From Mucilaginibacter cryoferens (GTDB lineage: Bacteria > Bacteroidota > Bacteroidia > Sphingobacteriales > Sphingobacteriaceae): DNA of 64,000 bases. The stretch spans positions 19,961 to 83,960 of the forward strand of contig NZ_JACHCR010000010.1 in assembly GCF_014205845.1 (NCBI RefSeq), written 5' to 3'. The position numbers were made by a program, and so were the translations under genes. The notes under the pieces are model-generated. The model saw only the letters and a program-made list of their open reading frames with translations. It was not told the DNA's origin and searched no databases. Positions 61,421-64,000 of the stretch are shown here, piece by piece. Position 1 is the first letter of the stretch; each line of letters starts with the position of its first letter.

Positions 61421-63202
61421 TTAAATGAGCGTGCTATTAAGCTTGAGCTCGGCTATACCCAGGTCGGTATATAGCGCTTGCATTAGCGCTGATGTCTGGT
61501 CGGGTAATCCGCTGAATAGTTGTTTATAATAGGCAATACCGTTTTGAAGCTGATCTTTAAATTTGCCAAACTGTTTTGTTTTCTTATCTGTTAACTCTTT
61601 CAGGTGTTTTTGCAGGTCGGTTTGTAAATAATCAATATACAGGTTTAGTTCCTTAACAAACATGTGCGGCCGTTTAACGTGGTCCAGCAAATCAAGCTTG
61701 CCGTAAATGTGTTTCACCATTTCATCCAGCGAATAGGTACGGTTAAAGTAGGCCAGGTTAGGGCCGGGGCAAACGGCTACTGCTTTATTCTCTCTTGGCT
61801 TACCAATGTTGTACTTAATATAGGCTGATGCGCACAAACCCTCGCATAGGCAAATCTTTTCGGTAACGGCATCGTACTGTTGCCTGTACTCATCGGCGCC
61901 AAGTTGTAACGTTTGTAACTGATCAATTTTTAAATGCTGGTATTCCCTGGAGGCTGTGCAAATTGGTTGTACTGTAAATTCGGTATTGGTGCATAGGTAT
62001 TTTTTTACACAAGGGCTGCCGGGCCGGCCGGCTTCAATTCTCGCTATTCTTTGAGTTTCACCACTTGCGGGTCTGAAATTATTAAATAAGATGCCCAACG
62101 GCGATGATGCACTCAGGTAATAATCTGATTCCAGTGCGCCTGATAGTTGTAGCAGCGTCTCTTCATCCACATTAGTTGTTTCGGGAACCAGAAGAAAAGG
62201 GCTGCCCCAGCCAGTGGCATCCACCTGGTAGTGTTTTATTAAAAAATCGTTTTCTGCGGCCGTGCCGATACCTCCCTGCACGCTCAGTTTTTGTTTGGGA
62301 ATCATCACACACATAATACCCTTTTGCAATAAAGCAGGTTCATATAATTGGAATAGCTCGGCTATCATATCATCCCGTTTTTGTTTAAACTCTTCCAGTA
62401 TCGGCCCCAACAGATAACCTTCGGTGGCAAAAGCATGTCCACCACAGTTTAAGCCCGATTCTACCCTAAACTCGGAAACCCACAATCCTTTTTTAGCCAG
62501 AAACTTGGCCTGGATTAACGCCGACCGGAAATCGCTTACTTTTAAAATGATCTTTTTCTGCAATTTTCCATTTTCATCGGGGAAAAATGCATCGAAAGTT
62601 TCCAGGTAGCTGTACAATTTGGGGTTCATACCTGCCGATAAAACAACCGAAGAGGGGAGGCTGCTATTGGCAAATCCGCGTAAGGCTGCTTGTGCATCGG
62701 TGTGTTCGTCTCCCATGTACCCGCCATCGGCAGCAAAGTTCATCTTATCTACTTTCGACATGATATTAACATCAATAGCACCCCTGGTCATCATCCGCCG
62801 AAGGATCTGCTGGAATAGTTTTTTATTTTCACCTTCGGGATAATCCATCATCAAATCGTAGCCCGTTTTTAACTGCGACCCTTCGGGCATTAGTTCAAAA
62901 TAACGGCAAATGTCGCTGCCTCTTTCAAATGGCTGGCTGCGCAGGTAGTTAAATTGCTCATCAACAAGATTATCCAGAAGATTAAGGTAGGCGGTTATGC
63001 GTTTGGCGCGGCCATCCGGCGTTGCTTTGGGGATTGGCATAAATGCCTTTTCATTTTCTAATGAATGATATTCGCGCATGCGTTCTATCAGCTCATCATC
63101 TACAATAGAAAGCACAGACGAGATGCCGTAGCGGGATACTTTAAGTGGGGTATCAATAGAATAGCCCAAACCTAAAACAGGGATATGAAAAGTGTGGCTC
63201 AT
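61421..63202 (-). CDS. Large uncharacterised protein, probable barrel fold with Cys cluster
   Basis: 593 residues of a protein I cannot name. The first ~400 residues read like an alpha/beta barrel (KIILKVSDFRSALIQAKFLA, RVESGLNCGGHAFATEGYLL, SVQGGIGTAAENDFL), faintly reminiscent of flavin-dependent nitronate monooxygenase/PfaD-like enzymes. The region about 400-500 has clustered cysteines (CVKKYLC; CLCEGLC; VCPGP) that could hold a metal or Fe-S centre. The last ~90 residues are helical and charged. It diverges from the P-type ATPase gene and converges with the universal stress protein gene. The possible fold and cofactor are guesses. Confidence 0.55.
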   Translation of the reverse strand: MSHTFHIPVLGLGYSIDTPLKVSRYGISSVLSIVDDELIERMREYHSLENEKAFMPIPKATPDGRAKRITAYLNLLDNLVDEQFNYLRSQPFERGSDICRYFELMPEGSQLKTGYDLMMDYPEGENKKLFQQILRRMMTRGAIDVNIMSKVDKMNFAADGGYMGDEHTDAQAALRGFANSSLPSSVVLSAGMNPKLYSYLETFDAFFPDENGKLQKKIILKVSDFRSALIQAKFLAKKGLWVSEFRVESGLNCGGHAFATEGYLLGPILEEFKQKRDDMIAELFQLYEPALLQKGIMCVMIPKQKLSVQGGIGTAAENDFLIKHYQVDATGWGSPFLLVPETTNVDEETLLQLSGALESDYYLSASSPLGILFNNFRPASGETQRIARIEAGRPGSPCVKKYLCTNTEFTVQPICTASREYQHLKIDQLQTLQLGADEYRQQYDAVTEKICLCEGLCASAYIKYNIGKPRENKAVAVCPGPNLAYFNRTYSLDEMVKHIYGKLDLLDHVKRPHMFVKELNLYIDYLQTDLQKHLKELTDKKTKQFGKFKDQLQNGIAYYKQLFSGLPDQTSALMQALYTDLGIAELKLNSTLI

Positions 63203-63279
63203 AAATAATATTAATTGAGGGACTGCTTTTTATCGGCAGATACCATTGCCAAAGCTATGCGGTACACGGGTTTCTAAAA

Positions 63280-63293
63280 CTGACGAAGATCAC
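63280..63293. promoter_or_regulatory. Imperfect Crp/Fnr-like site between divergent genes
   Basis: TGAC (63281-63284), GAAG, ATCA (63289-63292) has the TGAC-N4-RTCA layout of the palindrome upstream of the stress protein gene, with one mismatch. It sits between the 593-residue protein and the P-type ATPase, where it could act on either promoter. Confidence 0.4.
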
Positions 63294-63341
63294 ATTCTGA
63301 AGTATTGATGGTCACGCTTTGCAGGGTAATAAACCTGCAGC

Positions 63342-63361
63342 TTTGGATATTTAAATCCAAA
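63342..63361. promoter_or_regulatory. 20-bp near-palindrome at the P-type ATPase start
   Basis: TTTGGAT-ATTTAA-ATCCAAA is a palindrome with 7-bp arms, ending two bases before the ATG at 63364. A second inverted repeat, GCAGG/CCTGC, lies at 63321-63337. Position suggests an operator or a structure covering the ribosome site. Confidence 0.5.
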
Positions 63362-63363
63362 AG

Positions 63364-64000
63364 ATGACCGAAAGCAAGACCCTGGAAAAAGTTGCCTGTT
63401 ACCATTGCGGCGACGACTGTTTAACAACGGGCTATGTTATGGAGGAAAAAACGTTTTGTTGCCATGGTTGCAAAAGCGTTTTCGAGATACTGTCTTCCAG
63501 TAAACTGGCCAGCTATTACAGTTATAATGAGCATCCGGGAGCTACAAGGATGCGTACAGACAAACGCTTTGAATATTTAAGCTCGGCAGATATTGTCAAC
63601 GAACTGGTAGATTATACTGATAGCCAGATAAGCATTGTAACGTTTTTTATACCGCATATTCATTGCAGTTCGTGCCTCTGGCTTTTAGAACAATTAAACA
63701 GCATCAATCCTGCTATTCATTACAGCCGGGTTGATTTTTTGAAAAAACAACTGAACATACGCTTCGATAATAAAAAAATAAACCTGCAACAGGTTGTCGA
63801 ATTATTATATGATATAGGTTATGAGCCACTCATCAGCCTGCAAGACATCATCAAAAAACAAAACGGGCTTAGTAAAGATAACCTGGTGCAGAAGATTGCA
63901 GTTGCGGGCTTTTGCTTTGGCAATGTGATGCTGCTTAGTTTTCCGGAGTATTTTGGGTTAGCCGACTATGAAACTACATTCAAGCACTTTTTTGGCTGGC
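63364..64000 (+). CDS. Copper-type P-ATPase (CcoI/FixI-like), 3' partial
   Basis: The frame runs from ATG 63364 to the window end with no stop (212 codons visible). The N-terminus has a zinc-ribbon-like YHCGDDC...CCHGCKSVFEIL segment. A heavy-metal-binding domain of the HMA kind follows with the motif PHIHCSSCLWLLE (Cys pair near residues 101-104), and the first membrane segment region begins near FCFGNVMLLSF. This N-terminal layout is that of CcoI/FixI/CtpA-type copper pumps that supply copper to cbb3 cytochrome oxidase; ccoS/ccoN would be expected downstream, beyond the window. The ATPase core is not visible here. Confidence 0.85.
   Translation, partial: MTESKTLEKVACYHCGDDCLTTGYVMEEKTFCCHGCKSVFEILSSSKLASYYSYNEHPGATRMRTDKRFEYLSSADIVNELVDYTDSQISIVTFFIPHIHCSSCLWLLEQLNSINPAIHYSRVDFLKKQLNIRFDNKKINLQQVVELLYDIGYEPLISLQDIIKKQNGLSKDNLVQKIAVAGFCFGNVMLLSFPEYFGLADYETTFKHFFGW

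Overview
The window looks like a chromosomal segment of a Bacteroidota bacterium of the Sphingobacteriaceae, most likely Mucilaginibacter or a close relative. I infer this from type IX secretion (T9SS) cargo and PorP/SprF genes, a fused alpha/beta 2-oxoacid dehydrogenase E1, a fused DAHP synthase/chorismate mutase, and promoter-like sequences of the TTG-N19-TAnnTTTG kind typical of this phylum. I found no rRNA, tRNA, CRISPR array, insertion sequence or prophage.

Layout. 1-6.2 kb: a repeat-rich T9SS adhesin (its start lies outside the window), a PorP/SprF protein and a second T9SS cargo protein. 6.5-9.5 kb: a PEP-mutase-like enzyme and a NarX/NarL-type two-component pair, with decayed-looking sequence around the first gene. 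9.5-18.8 kb: metabolic and envelope genes (aminotransferase, DUF1573 protein, E1, nitroreductase, two L,D-transpeptidases, GH26 mannanase, DinB). 18.8-20.7 kb: HAD hydrolase and MFS transporter. 20.8-28.2 kb, minus strand: the aromatic amino-acid genes aroB, a sterol desaturase-like gene, pheA, DAHP synthase/chorismate mutase, aroA and aroC, behind a small S4 gene. 28.2-33.9 kb: proline dehydrogenase, an OmpA lipoprotein, a group made of a Crp/Fnr regulator, small membrane protein, MFS exporter and isochorismatase-like enzyme, and a stand-alone CHC2 zinc finger. 34.1-37.3 kb: remains of an IlvD/Edd dehydratase, an SDR, a beta-propeller protein and a hydroxyacid dehydrogenase. 37.5-44.4 kb: the transglutaminase-DUF2126 / ATP-grasp-alpha-E / transglutaminase cluster. 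44.4-48.3 kb: metallopeptidase, thioredoxin, LLM oxidoreductase and RRM protein. 48.6-56.7 kb: a seven-gene signalling cluster that includes a histidine pseudokinase. 56.9-64 kb: aquaporin, an ABC transporter, a two-domain universal stress protein, a large uncharacterised protein and the start of a copper P-type ATPase.

The most striking signal is a complete transcription attenuator in front of pheA. A 21-codon leader peptide has eight Phe/Tyr residues among residues 7-15. Its last codons can pair with the first arm of a strong terminator, so the window holds both the sensor and the switch for phenylalanine/tyrosine control. Other points of interest are the IlvD/Edd deletion remnant, Crp/Fnr-type palindromes at three places, a start codon buried in a 13-bp hairpin, a perfect 30-bp inverted repeat between aroC and aroA, and a 14-bp tandem repeat inside aroA.
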